Origin: Sodaliphilus pleomorphus
Lineage (GTDB): Bacteria > Bacteroidota > Bacteroidia > Bacteroidales > Muribaculaceae
Assembly: GCF_009676955.1 (NCBI RefSeq)
Contig: NZ_CP045696.1
Span: 3,167,501-3,231,500, forward strand
Direction of reading: 5' to 3'
DNA: 64,000 nt
Below are positions 54,501-62,036 of the stretch, piece by piece; positions within the stretch are counted from its first letter, which is position 1, and each line of letters starts with the position of its first letter. The notes beneath the pieces were generated by a model that was not told the origin of the DNA, did not search any database, and worked only from the letters and a program-made list of their open reading frames with translations. A program made the position numbers and the translations under genes.

Positions 54501-56148
54501 GGTCTCGGGCCATGCAGTGTTGCTGGGCAATTTCCACACAATAGACCTGTATGGTGACATCTATGCCGATGACATAAAGTTTAAGCTCGACTTCAGCAAC
54601 GTAGTTTACTCGTGCAGCGACTCGGTGCACATGACACCGGGCAACATAAGGTTTTCCAATGTGAAGATCCACGACCGCGACAATCACGAGGCTACCATGA
54701 GCGGCTGGGTCAAGCATGACCATTTTCACAATCCCTCATTTAACTTTGCAATCACTGGCGCGCGCGACTTGCTGTGCTACGACACCAATGCTTCGATCAA
54801 TCCTGTGTGGTATGGCACTGTGTATGGCAACGGCTCGGCCTTTGTCACTGGCGAGCCGGGCACGGTGAGCGTGAAGGTGAATATGGAGTCGGCGCCGCGC
54901 AGCAAGTTCACCTTCGTGTTGTCCGACAGCGAGGAGGCCCAGGCCTACAACTTCATCACCTACCGCGATCGCGACCAGCTCAATCACCCGGTCGATACCG
55001 CCAGTGAGCAGCCTGCCGACACTGTACCCGATATTGTCAAGTTGCTCACGCAGAAGATTGCGCAGGAGCAGAAACCCTCGCTGCCCACCGAGTACAAGAT
55101 AGACCTGCAGGGCGACATTACCCCCGACATGCAGATGGTGCTTGTGATGGACCCCGTGAGTGGCGACAAAATAAAGGCGACGGGCCGTGGCAACTTGCGC
55201 ATGGCCTACGACAACAGCGATCAGCAACTCGAGATGTACGGGAAATATGTTTTGGAAAAGGGTTCCTACAATTTCACGTTGCAAGACATCATTATCAAGG
55301 ACTTTACAATACAGAGCGGCAGCGCTATCAGCTTCCAGGGCGATCCCTACAAAGCCATACTCGACATCAAGGCCTATTATGCCCTCAACGCCAACATCAA
55401 GGACCTTGACGAGTCTTTTGCCGACGACCGTGAGCTGAATCGCACCAACGTGCCTGTACATGCTGTGCTCATGGCCAAGGGGGTAATAAGCCAGCCCGAC
55501 ATTTCGTTCTCGCTCGAGTTCCCCACGCTCACGACCGAGGCAGTGAGAAAAATCAACAGCATCATCAGCACCGACGACATGATGAACCGTCAAATCGTAT
55601 ACCTGCTGGCACTGAATCGCTTCTACACGCCCGAGTACATGAACAACTCCACGACCAACAATGAGCTCACCTCGGTTGCCTCGTCGACGATATCGTCGCA
55701 GTTGGGCAACATGCTGGGACGCTTAAATGAGAACTGGAGCATATCGCCCAACTTCCGCAGCAACAAGGGCGACTTTTCCGACATGGAAGTTGACCTTGCC
55801 CTATCCAGCCAGTTGCTCAACAACCGATTGCTCTTTAACGGCAACTTCGGCTATCGTGACAATGCCTACAACGCCAAAAACTCAAATTTTATAGGAGACT
55901 TCGACATCGAGTACTTGCTCAATAGCAAGGGCACCTTCCGCCTCAAGGCCTACAATCACTACAACGACCAGAACTACTATGTGCGCAACGCGTTGACCAC
56001 GCAGGGTGTGGGCATCGTCTATAAGCACGACTTCGACAACTGGCGCAATTTCTTCAAGCGTCGCCCCAGTGCCGTGCCCGACACACTGCATGTGCCAGTG
56101 CGCACGGCCCCATCAGTGAAAAGTGACTCGTCGAAATTGCAGAGATGA
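51568..56148 (+). CDS. TamB-like translocation/assembly protein (DUF490)
   Basis: A 1526-residue envelope protein. One N-terminal membrane helix (about residues 18-42, VVTAIVAIVAVYALLYILLS) anchors a very long periplasmic beta-taco made of repeated short strands. The last 400 residues carry the DUF490 TamB domain (YKIDLQGDITPDMQMVLVMDP, DKIKATGRGNLRM, then FSLEFPTLTTEAVRKIN and NRQIVYLLALNRF). TamB-type proteins are thought to move lipids between membranes or help outer-membrane protein assembly. In Bacteroidetes, where no TamA partner may be present, either role is inferred. An ATG at 51580 (MNKTVRYSYN) is an alternative start. The next gene overlaps its stop by four bases. Confidence 0.88.
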   Translation: MRAAMNKTVRYSYNVVRSIVVTAIVAIVAVYALLYILLSVPVVQNRIKGVVEHELSDTLKTHVTIGSLTIKPFNQVILEAVNIPDQQHKPLFHVDKLAAGISMKSLIADRRIVITYGEIIGLHGHITRPDPDSPTNMQFIIDAFKPKVKRKPTQFDLEIHNIVMRKSYITYDVLNKPRKRTFDVNHLAVGDLRADIDIPQLKNNDFLIDIKRMSLNEGSGLKIKNFATRLAITGKQTVISNIQIELPGTLLEPNDQVINYDSLKHVLLYAKRQPLNLSLRHSHITPSDFACFMPALSQFNTPLLVTATVNGYPDDLHVPVLNVKSHNSRITLDLACDLKNLTHPHALAFNFPHFNVQAKASEIAKITSTLVKLKPEPQRIISALGNLSLTGTARGNLRNVFFKGDVVSSLGPVKIDGTCTRGKGAIDVSGRIETPRLDVGTLLNKKNMWGELAINADVAINLLHGKLQRGSVKGGVPYVDFKGYRYRNILADVRATANSYEGSFSIDDPNGKLNLKGKATLAGRNTSIDAVVTARQVNLQRMRLVPGRDNVFSFDGRASFVGNSLDNATGGLSISNISYRAANGKTYHLNNLDLMANNSARPQVVELNSDFMHGSVEGQFDFATLLPSIKGMLSKALPGLFGQYAKYATARSRNMFRFNFELEPNSEFQALVNLPVKIIYKVIIDGNLSIPDNVLNVTVNAPYLQQGNKLIEGTSLTASYDNEGNDVIVNAHTLYPSKDGKIAINVDALAARNRIDTDLGWRYNREHDYHGDIKTTTTLSRGEGNGVVAHVVVTPSDVVVNDTVWKVGQGSLDIAHRAVVVDSIHAGRGEQFINIKGKVSKNPADELALSIKDIDLDYIFETLNISNVQFGGRATGTFLASNLFTGAPRLETPDLKVKNIKYNGALMGDADIESHWDNENQSVAINADISQHNGLHSLINGAIFPKQDSLYFDFNAHKANVEFMKPFMSAFTSDVRGQVSGHAVLLGNFHTIDLYGDIYADDIKFKLDFSNVVYSCSDSVHMTPGNIRFSNVKIHDRDNHEATMSGWVKHDHFHNPSFNFAITGARDLLCYDTNASINPVWYGTVYGNGSAFVTGEPGTVSVKVNMESAPRSKFTFVLSDSEEAQAYNFITYRDRDQLNHPVDTASEQPADTVPDIVKLLTQKIAQEQKPSLPTEYKIDLQGDITPDMQMVLVMDPVSGDKIKATGRGNLRMAYDNSDQQLEMYGKYVLEKGSYNFTLQDIIIKDFTIQSGSAISFQGDPYKAILDIKAYYALNANIKDLDESFADDRELNRTNVPVHAVLMAKGVISQPDISFSLEFPTLTTEAVRKINSIISTDDMMNRQIVYLLALNRFYTPEYMNNSTTNNELTSVASSTISSQLGNMLGRLNENWSISPNFRSNKGDFSDMEVDLALSSQLLNNRLLFNGNFGYRDNAYNAKNSNFIGDFDIEYLLNSKGTFRLKAYNHYNDQNYYVRNALTTQGVGIVYKHDFDNWRNFFKRRPSAVPDTLHVPVRTAPSVKSDSSKLQR

Positions 56149-57278
56149 AACAGCGGCACCTCAAAATAGTGATTGCAATAGCTTTGTGGGTCATGTGCCT
56201 GCCTGCCATGGCTCAGCAAGAACGCGACTTGCCTGTGGACAATGCTGCAAGTGAATTTGACACCACGCGCGACGACGGCTACTGGAAGAGAGCGCTCATG
56301 CACGGCAAGCTCAACCTGAAAGATACGACTGTGTCCTATCCTGGGCTCATTCACTTCGGGGTGAAGTGCTACCGGTGGTTTGACCGCTATCTCAACACCT
56401 ACGACACCGCCTATATTGTGGGCACGCGCACCAAGTGGAAGTTTACTGTGAAAGAAAGCAACTGGCTGGATTCCTATGCCGGCACCCTCACATCGCAACG
56501 GGTGCCCATCATGATCAACTCCAATGTGACCTGTTTCTTCGGTGTGCATGGATCATATTCAGGCCTTGGGCTGGGCTATACCATCAACTTGAACGACCTC
56601 ATCACGGGACGTCGCATCAAGAATATAAGGTGGGAGTTCAACTTCAACACCTCGCGTGTCATGTTTGAAGGCTATTATTCCAAGGATGTGCGCGAGTCCA
56701 ACCTGCATCACTTGGGCAAATTCAGGTCGGTTTTCAAGTCGGTGAAGTTCAAAGGGCTCTCGCGAGAATACTGGGGAGGCTATACTTACTATATTTTCAA
56801 CCACATGCACTACATGCAGTCGGCAGCCTACAGTTTCTCGCGCTACCAGATACGTAGCTCGGGCTCGTTTATTGCCGGCCTGCATTTCAGCCACCAGGAT
56901 TTCACCATGGATTTCAGCAAGCTCGACGAGGAGCTTCAAAACAACTTGCCCGACGAGCGCCGCGTGTATCGTTTCCGCTACCGCGACTACAGCTTCTTGC
57001 TGGGCTATGGCTACAACTGGGCATTCCGCAAGCGCTGGCTTTTCAACATCACTGCACTCACTGGAGTGGGTTATCGCCACTCATTTCCCAGCTCGGTCGA
57101 GGGGAAGAAAGACATGTTGTCGCTTTCGTTCCGCGTCAAGTCGGGACTTGTGCTCAACCGCAGCAAGTTTTTCTACGGTCTCCAGTTCATAAGTGACGGG
57201 CATTTGTATCACACCAATCAGTATAGCTTTTTCAATGCGATATTCAACTTGAACGTCATCACTGGATTCCGGTTCTAA
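56145..57278 (+). CDS. DUF4421 family outer-membrane protein
   Basis: A 377-residue protein with a signal peptide (MKQRHLKIVIAIALWVMCLP, then AMAQ) and alternating aromatic strands that end in Phe (VITGFRF), as expected for an outer-membrane beta-barrel. The DUF4421 pattern appears as YLNTYDTAYIVGTRTKWKF near residue 82 and GLGLGYTINLNDL near 142. Function of the family is unknown. Its ATG overlaps the TamB-like stop (ATGA), so the two are translationally coupled. This is suggestive of a working partnership in the outer membrane, by inference only. Confidence 0.82.
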   Translation: MKQRHLKIVIAIALWVMCLPAMAQQERDLPVDNAASEFDTTRDDGYWKRALMHGKLNLKDTTVSYPGLIHFGVKCYRWFDRYLNTYDTAYIVGTRTKWKFTVKESNWLDSYAGTLTSQRVPIMINSNVTCFFGVHGSYSGLGLGYTINLNDLITGRRIKNIRWEFNFNTSRVMFEGYYSKDVRESNLHHLGKFRSVFKSVKFKGLSREYWGGYTYYIFNHMHYMQSAAYSFSRYQIRSSGSFIAGLHFSHQDFTMDFSKLDEELQNNLPDERRVYRFRYRDYSFLLGYGYNWAFRKRWLFNITALTGVGYRHSFPSSVEGKKDMLSLSFRVKSGLVLNRSKFFYGLQFISDGHLYHTNQYSFFNAIFNLNVITGFRF

Positions 57279-57319
57279 CTTTGTAATTGGCACGCGGCCC
57301 AACTGTAAACAATTATTTG

Positions 57320-57327
57320 TAACTTTG
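57320..57327 (+). promoter_or_regulatory. -7 box of tsaD
   Basis: TAACTTTG, 23 bases before the tsaD ATG. A second TAACTTTG at 57277-57284 overlaps the stop of the preceding gene. Neither has an ideal -33 triplet. Confidence 0.5.
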
Positions 57328-57350
57328 CACCGTCAATACAAGAAATCGTA

Positions 57351-58367
57351 ATGAGTACAATCATTTTAGGTATAGAGTCGTCGTGCGACGACACATCGGC
57401 AGCAGTCATCGAGGATTGCATCTTGAGGTCAAATGTGATAGCAAGTCAAAAGGTTCACGAGGCCTACGGTGGCGTGGTGCCCGAGCTGGCATCGCGCGCC
57501 CACCAGCAAAACATTGTGCCAGTGGTGAGCGAGGCCATACGCCAGGCTGGCATCGACAAGAGTCAAATCAATGCAATAGCCTTCACCCGTGGGCCAGGTC
57601 TGCCAGGCTCACTGCATGTGGGCACAGCCTTTGCCAAGGGGCTCGCACTTGCACTCGGCATCCCGCTGGTCGATGTGAATCACTTGCACGGCCACACCTT
57701 GTCGCATTTCATCAAGGAAGACGAGCACACGCAGGTACCCGGCTTTCCCTACTTGTGCCTGCTCATCTCGGGGGGCAACTCGCAGATCATCAAGGTGAAC
57801 GCTCCTGGCGACATGCAGGTGCTGGGCCAGACCATCGACGATGCTGCAGGCGAGGCATTCGACAAGTGCGCCAAGTCGATGGGGCTACCTTATCCAGGCG
57901 GCCCTATTATCGACCGGTTGGCTCACGAGGGCAATCCCAATCATTTCAAGTTTGCACATCCGCATGTCGATGGCTACAACTACAGCTTCAGCGGGCTCAA
58001 GACGTCGTTTCTCTACACGCTGCGCGACCAGTTGAAGCTTAACCCCAATTTTGTTGAAGAAAACAAGGCCGACTTGGCAGCGGGACTCCAGAAAACCATC
58101 ATCGAGATACTCATGGACAAGTTCTCGAAAGCAATTGCCGACACGGGAATCAAAACCATTGCCATAGGTGGTGGCGTCTCGGCCAACTCGGGCGTGCGCG
58201 AGGCCGTGCAGCAGTATGCCGATAGGCATCATCTCAAGGCCTTCATCCCAAAGCGGTCGTTTACTACCGACAATGCTGCCATGATAGCGGTAGCAGGATA
58301 TTTCAAGTATCTCGACCACCAGTATTGCGACATTACATTGCCACCCTTTGCAAGGGTTACTATTTGA
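57351..58367 (+). CDS. tsaD: tRNA N6-adenosine threonylcarbamoyltransferase
   Basis: A 338-residue ASKHA-fold enzyme that, with TsaB and TsaE, transfers the threonylcarbamoyl group to A37 of tRNAs reading ANN codons. The start IILGIESSCDDTSAAV is universal in the family. The iron-binding pair is His111 and His115 in VNHLHGHTLSH. PYLCLLISGGNSQI, AGEAFDKCAKSMGLPYPGG and the C-terminal TTDNAAMIA complete the picture. It is an essential housekeeping gene. It leads the tsaD - M48 protease - cinA set with 10-base and minus 4-base spacings. Confidence 0.97.
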   Translation: MSTIILGIESSCDDTSAAVIEDCILRSNVIASQKVHEAYGGVVPELASRAHQQNIVPVVSEAIRQAGIDKSQINAIAFTRGPGLPGSLHVGTAFAKGLALALGIPLVDVNHLHGHTLSHFIKEDEHTQVPGFPYLCLLISGGNSQIIKVNAPGDMQVLGQTIDDAAGEAFDKCAKSMGLPYPGGPIIDRLAHEGNPNHFKFAHPHVDGYNYSFSGLKTSFLYTLRDQLKLNPNFVEENKADLAAGLQKTIIEILMDKFSKAIADTGIKTIAIGGGVSANSGVREAVQQYADRHHLKAFIPKRSFTTDNAAMIAVAGYFKYLDHQYCDITLPPFARVTI

Positions 58368-58377
58368 TGAGGTGAGC

Positions 58378-59613
58378 ATGAATGCGATACTTGTCATTAT
58401 CATAGCTTTTGTCCTGCTCGAGTTTGTATTGAGCAGTGTCCTGTCTTACCTCAATGGCCGGTGGATGACGCATCCCATCCCACAGTTGCTGCAAGGATTG
58501 TATGATGAGCAGCAGTATGCCAAGCAGCAACATTACATGCGGGCCAATCGGCGTGTGTCGAGCTTGAAGCGTGGTGTTGAGGTTGTCGTCACGCTGGTTT
58601 TGCTCGCTGCTGGGGTGTATGGACGCTATGACAACTGGTGCAAGTCATGTTTTGATACAGGCATAGTCGAGTTGCTCGTTTTCTTTTTCGGTTGCCAGTT
58701 GTTCATAGAAATTCTGAGCATTCCATTCAGCTACTATTCCACTTTCAACGTCGAGCAGCGATACGGGTTTAACAAGACAACAGCAGCCACTTTTTGGCTC
58801 GATTGTGTGAAGGAGTTTCTCATTGAATATGTGATGACGGCCATTGTCATGTGTGGCATTTTTTTGCTCTTTCAGTGGCTTGGCAGCTCGTTTTGGATAT
58901 GGGCGACTTGCTTTTTGACGGTGTTCATTGTCATTGTAAATTTGTTTTACTCCAGCGTCATTGTGCCGCTTTTCAACAAGCAGACCCCTCTTGAGGCTGG
59001 GATCTTGCGCCAAGCCATCGAACAAGCAGCAGCTCGCATGCAGTTCAAGATCAAAAACATATATGTGATAAATGGATCAAAACGCAGCACCAAGGCCAAT
59101 GCCTATTTCACAGGCTTCGGCCCCAAAAAGCGCATCGTGCTCTACGACACGCTTATAGAGCAACTCAGCACCGACGAGATAGTGGCAGTGCTCGCACACG
59201 AGATAGGGCACTACAAGCATCACGACACTCTTATTGGCATGGTGAGAGCCATCGCGATGGTGGCTGCCTACTTGTGGGTCTTCTCGCTGGTGGTGTCGAG
59301 CCCCGAGCTGCCAGCGGCTCTGGGCGGGACGGCGCCTTCGTTTGCCCTCTCGATTTTAGCATTTTCAATGTTGCTCACGCCCATCGAGATTGCCTTGAAT
59401 CCTGTGGCCAACATCTTGTCGCGGCGAGCCGAGTACAAGGCCGATGCTTTTGCCGCTCGCCATGGTTTGGGAGCGGCACTGGTGTCGGGGTTGAAAAAAT
59501 TGTCGGTCAACACGATGTCCAATCTTACCCCGCATCCGCTTGTGGTGTGGTTCAACTACAGCCACCCCACACTATATCAACGCATATTAGCAATTAACAA
59601 GATACAGAAATGA
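58378..59613 (+). CDS. M48 family integral membrane metallopeptidase (Ste24/CAAX-protease-like)
   Basis: A 411-residue membrane zinc protease. I set the start at 58378 (MNAILVIIIAFVLLEFVLSS) because the ten earlier codons overlap tsaD. The N-terminal half has four or five membrane helices. The catalytic motif HEIGH is at residues 274-278, followed downstream by the third-ligand region around RRAEYKADAFAARHGL. This layout is that of Ste24, which in eukaryotes trims prenylated proteins. Bacterial members probably handle misfolded membrane proteins or signal peptides. No CAAX-type substrate is known here. cinA overlaps its stop by four bases. Confidence 0.9.
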   Translation: MNAILVIIIAFVLLEFVLSSVLSYLNGRWMTHPIPQLLQGLYDEQQYAKQQHYMRANRRVSSLKRGVEVVVTLVLLAAGVYGRYDNWCKSCFDTGIVELLVFFFGCQLFIEILSIPFSYYSTFNVEQRYGFNKTTAATFWLDCVKEFLIEYVMTAIVMCGIFLLFQWLGSSFWIWATCFLTVFIVIVNLFYSSVIVPLFNKQTPLEAGILRQAIEQAAARMQFKIKNIYVINGSKRSTKANAYFTGFGPKKRIVLYDTLIEQLSTDEIVAVLAHEIGHYKHHDTLIGMVRAIAMVAAYLWVFSLVVSSPELPAALGGTAPSFALSILAFSMLLTPIEIALNPVANILSRRAEYKADAFAARHGLGAALVSGLKKLSVNTMSNLTPHPLVVWFNYSHPTLYQRILAINKIQK

Positions 59614-60857
59614 ACTATTCAATCATAGCAATAGGCGACGAGCTACTCATAGGGCAGGTCACCGACACCAACTCGGGGTGGATTGCCCGCCACCTCACCC
59701 CTTATGGGTGGAACGTGAAAAGTGTGAAAGTAGTGGCCGACGATGCTGCCGAAATCTTTCGCGCTATCGACGAGGCTTTTGAGCAGACCGATGTGATATT
59801 GATGACTGGCGGCCTTGGCCCTACCAAGGACGATATCACCAAGCCTGCCCTGTGCAAGTACTTTGGCGGTAGCCTTGTGCACGATGAGGCCACTGCAGCC
59901 AATGTGCTTGAGGTGGTAGCCAAACGCCACATCAAGCTTAACGATTATACTCGCGCTCAGGCCATGGTGCCCAGCTCGTGCCGGGTGATACAGAACCAGG
60001 TGGGCACAGCTCCTATCATGTGGTTTGAAAAAGGTGACAAAACGCTTGTGTCGATGCCTGGTGTGCCGCACGAGACCGAGACCATGATGCTGCGCGAGGT
60101 CATACCCCAGTTGATAAAGAAATACGACAGCGATATCGACATTGAGTACCGCACGTTTATTGTCATCGACATCATCGAGTCGGAACTGGCCATGCGGCTC
60201 GACGCCTTCGAACGCAGTCTGCCCACTTATATGCACTTGGCCTATCTTCCACAGCCGGGTATCATTCGCCTCCGACTCTCGGGGGCGTCGGCCAGCGCCG
60301 AGCTGGTAAATGCCGACATGGACAAATATAGCCAACAACTGCACGCTTTGCTGGGCGACAACATCATCAGCGACCAAGACCGCAGCCTGCCAGAGATTGT
60401 GGGCGACATGCTGCGCAAGCATCATCTCACGGTGTCGACGGCCGAGAGTTGCACGGGCGGCAACATAGCCCATGTAATAACCCAGGTGGCTGGCAGCAGC
60501 GATTACTTTCTGGGCGCGGTGGTGTCCTATGCCAACGAGGTGAAAGAAAACGTGCTCGGCGTGTCGTCGCACGACATTGCTGTCAACGGCGTGGTGAGCG
60601 AGCCCGTGGTGCGACAAATGGTGGAAGGCGCCTGCCGGGTGATAGGCACCGACTGTGCTGTGTCGACTTCGGGCATCGCTGGCCCTGGAGGAGCTGTGCC
60701 AGGTAAACCTGTGGGCACTGTGTGGATGGCCGCTAAGTGCAACGACAGAGTAGTGGCACAGTGCTGCCACCTGCCGGGCGATCGCAACCGAGTGATCAAC
60801 CGCGCTACAACCGAGGCCCTCAAGATGCTCTACAAGTTGCTGCGCGAGTTGGATTAA
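59610..60857 (+). CDS. cinA: CinA family nicotinamide-nucleotide amidase
   Basis: A 415-residue two-domain protein. Residues 1-165 are the MoCF-like COG1058 domain (IIAIGDELLIGQVTDTNS, then MTGGLGPTKDDITK), with ADP-ribose pyrophosphatase activity in some members. Residues about 260-415 are the CinA amidase domain (STAESCTGGNIAHVIT, SYANEVKENVLGV, GIAGPGGAVPGKPVGTVW), which deamidates nicotinamide mononucleotide for NAD recycling. The older name (competence-inducible) should not be taken as evidence of competence here. It complements nadE upstream. It ends 84 bases before the structured RNA region. Confidence 0.94.
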   Translation: MNYSIIAIGDELLIGQVTDTNSGWIARHLTPYGWNVKSVKVVADDAAEIFRAIDEAFEQTDVILMTGGLGPTKDDITKPALCKYFGGSLVHDEATAANVLEVVAKRHIKLNDYTRAQAMVPSSCRVIQNQVGTAPIMWFEKGDKTLVSMPGVPHETETMMLREVIPQLIKKYDSDIDIEYRTFIVIDIIESELAMRLDAFERSLPTYMHLAYLPQPGIIRLRLSGASASAELVNADMDKYSQQLHALLGDNIISDQDRSLPEIVGDMLRKHHLTVSTAESCTGGNIAHVITQVAGSSDYFLGAVVSYANEVKENVLGVSSHDIAVNGVVSEPVVRQMVEGACRVIGTDCAVSTSGIAGPGGAVPGKPVGTVWMAAKCNDRVVAQCCHLPGDRNRVINRATTEALKMLYKLLRELD

Positions 60858-60906
60858 AGGGCGTGAGCCGTGTGTGCCGAGGCTGCAAAATTATGGCTCA
60901 GGGATC

Positions 60907-60937
60907 TTGCATAATTGAAAAACAATCATTAACTTTG
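60907..60937 (+). promoter_or_regulatory. Promoter of the structured RNA / rpmB leader
   Basis: TTG (60907-60909), exactly 20 bases, TAACTTTG (60930-60937), one of the best promoters in the window. It predicts transcription from about 60942, precisely where the closing helix of the RNA begins. Confidence 0.8.
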
Positions 60938-60941
60938 CACT

Positions 60942-61203
60942 CGATTTCAAGGCAGGGTACAACGACTTCCCGTTAGTCCTGTTCTGTGACATGATCGTTG
61001 AAACTTCGATGCCCGAGATGATGCTTAAACTCGGAACTCAAGCGTAGGACGATATTAAATAGCCCCAATGGCAGCCCACCCACCAGGCGGCTTTCTCACC
61101 GCCCACGGAGGTAACGACCGATCAACCAAAGGCAGAGGCTCGCTCATATTAGGCCATAGAGTATTGTGCTACTGCGAGGTAGATGTGACTGACTTGAATA
61201 TCG
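60942..61203 (+). ncRNA. Probable structured RNA or long structured leader before rpmB
   Basis: These 262 bases have no convincing reading frame. CGATTTCAAG (60942-60951) pairs with CTTGAATATCG (61193-61203), 10 bp with one bulged T, closing the whole segment. Local hairpins lie inside, such as CCGAG/CTCGG (61013 and 61030 areas), GGCGG/CCGCC (61086 and 61099 areas) and CTAC/GTAG near 61170-61183. The 5' arm starts where the promoter predicts the transcript to start, and the 3' arm ends 40 bases before rpmB. It could be a stand-alone RNA (for example a 6S-like or other Bacteroidales-specific RNA) or a cis-acting leader for the ribosomal protein genes. It lacks tmRNA and RNase P hallmarks. No T-rich terminator follows it. 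Confidence 0.5.
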
Positions 61204-61243
61204 ATAATCATTTTATTGATAACAAAAACAGAGAATAACAACT

Positions 61244-61501
61244 ATGTCTAAAGTTTGCGAAATCACAGGCAAGAAGGCGATCACTGGCAACAATGTGTCG
61301 CACTCTAAGAGAAGAACAAAACGTAAATTCAACGTTAATGTGCAAAACCGCAAATTCTATTGGGTTGAGCAACAACAGTGGATCAAGCTCACAGTATCGG
61401 CTGCCGGCTTGCGTCTGATCAATCGTATCGGCCTCGATGCTGCTCTCAAGAAGGCTGCTGCCGATGGCAATTTAAAAGAAATCAAAACTATTGTAAAGTA
61501 A
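61244..61501 (+). CDS. rpmB: 50S ribosomal protein L28
   Basis: An 85-residue ribosomal protein. [20 protein letters not shown] and the basic [11 protein letters not shown] stretch are characteristic. It is the first of three small cotranscribed genes (rpmB - rpmG - DUF4295), with seven bases to rpmG. The long structured region just upstream may regulate it. A weak AT-rich hairpin (61199-61221) also lies in the last part of the leader. Confidence 0.98.
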   Translation: MSKVCEITGKKAITGNNVSHSKRRTKRKFNVNVQNRKFYWVEQQQWIKLTVSAAGLRLINRIGLDAALKKAAADGNLKEIKTIVK

Positions 61502-61508
61502 TCGAATC

Positions 61509-61697
61509 ATGGCAAAGAAAGCAAAAGGCGATAGAGTGCAAGTCATTCTCGAATGCACCGAACAAAAGGCAAGCGGCGTGCCAGGAATGTCACGATACAT
61601 CACTACCAAAAACCGCAAAAATACAACTGAGCGTCTGGAGTTGAAGAAATACAACCCATATCTCAAGAAATATACTATTCACAAAGAAATCAAATAA
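61509..61697 (+). CDS. rpmG: 50S ribosomal protein L33
   Basis: A 62-residue ribosomal protein beginning [20 protein letters not shown] and containing [20 protein letters not shown], the family signature. It lacks the Cys pairs of zinc-binding L33 forms (only one Cys is present), so it is the zinc-free type. It lies between rpmB and the DUF4295 gene with 7- and 12-base gaps. Confidence 0.98.
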   Translation: MAKKAKGDRVQVILECTEQKASGVPGMSRYITTKNRKNTTERLELKKYNPYLKKYTIHKEIK

Positions 61698-61709
61698 AAC
61701 TTTTGATAT

Positions 61710-61859
61710 ATGGCAAAAAAAGTAGTTGCTACCCTTCAAACTGGTGAGGGCCGTACATTCAGCAAAGTGATCAAGATGGTGCGCTCGCCCAAGACTGGCG
61801 CTTATGTTTTTGAAGAGCGCATGGTACCTAACGACAAGGTACAGGAAGCTTTGAAATAA
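61710..61859 (+). CDS. DUF4295 family small basic protein
   Basis: A 49-residue basic protein: MAKKVVATLQTGEGRTF, then KVIKMVRSPKTGAYVF and a final KVQEALK. The family is restricted to Bacteroidetes and sits almost invariably right after rpmG, which points to a ribosome-associated role, though none is proven to my knowledge. An intrinsic terminator follows 38 bases after the stop, closing the operon. Confidence 0.93.
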   Translation: MAKKVVATLQTGEGRTFSKVIKMVRSPKTGAYVFEERMVPNDKVQEALK

Positions 61860-61897
61860 GGATAACGAACGATACACAATATTTCACCACAATGATG

Positions 61898-61923
61898 AAG
61901 CCTTGGACTCATGCCCAAGGCTT
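61898..61923 (+). terminator. Terminator of rpmB-rpmG-DUF4295
   Basis: A perfect 9-bp stem (AAGCCTTGG with CCAAGGCTT), 8-base loop, followed by TAATTTTAT. Confidence 0.85.
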
Positions 61924-62036
61924 TAATTTTATATTGTGCAAATAGTAGAAGCGGCATTCGGGTTGACAACGCCCGCTATGCCGCTATGCATTTTGTGAGT
62001 GTCGGCGTGTGTTGTTTTGCCTGCTTGTTACGTTGC

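Noticed and set aside
60942..61203. tmRNA or RNase P RNA as the identity of the structured RNA before rpmB.
   Set aside because: There is no 3' CCA-type acceptor end or tag-coding frame for tmRNA, and none of the conserved RNase P core such as GAGGAAAGTCC is present.
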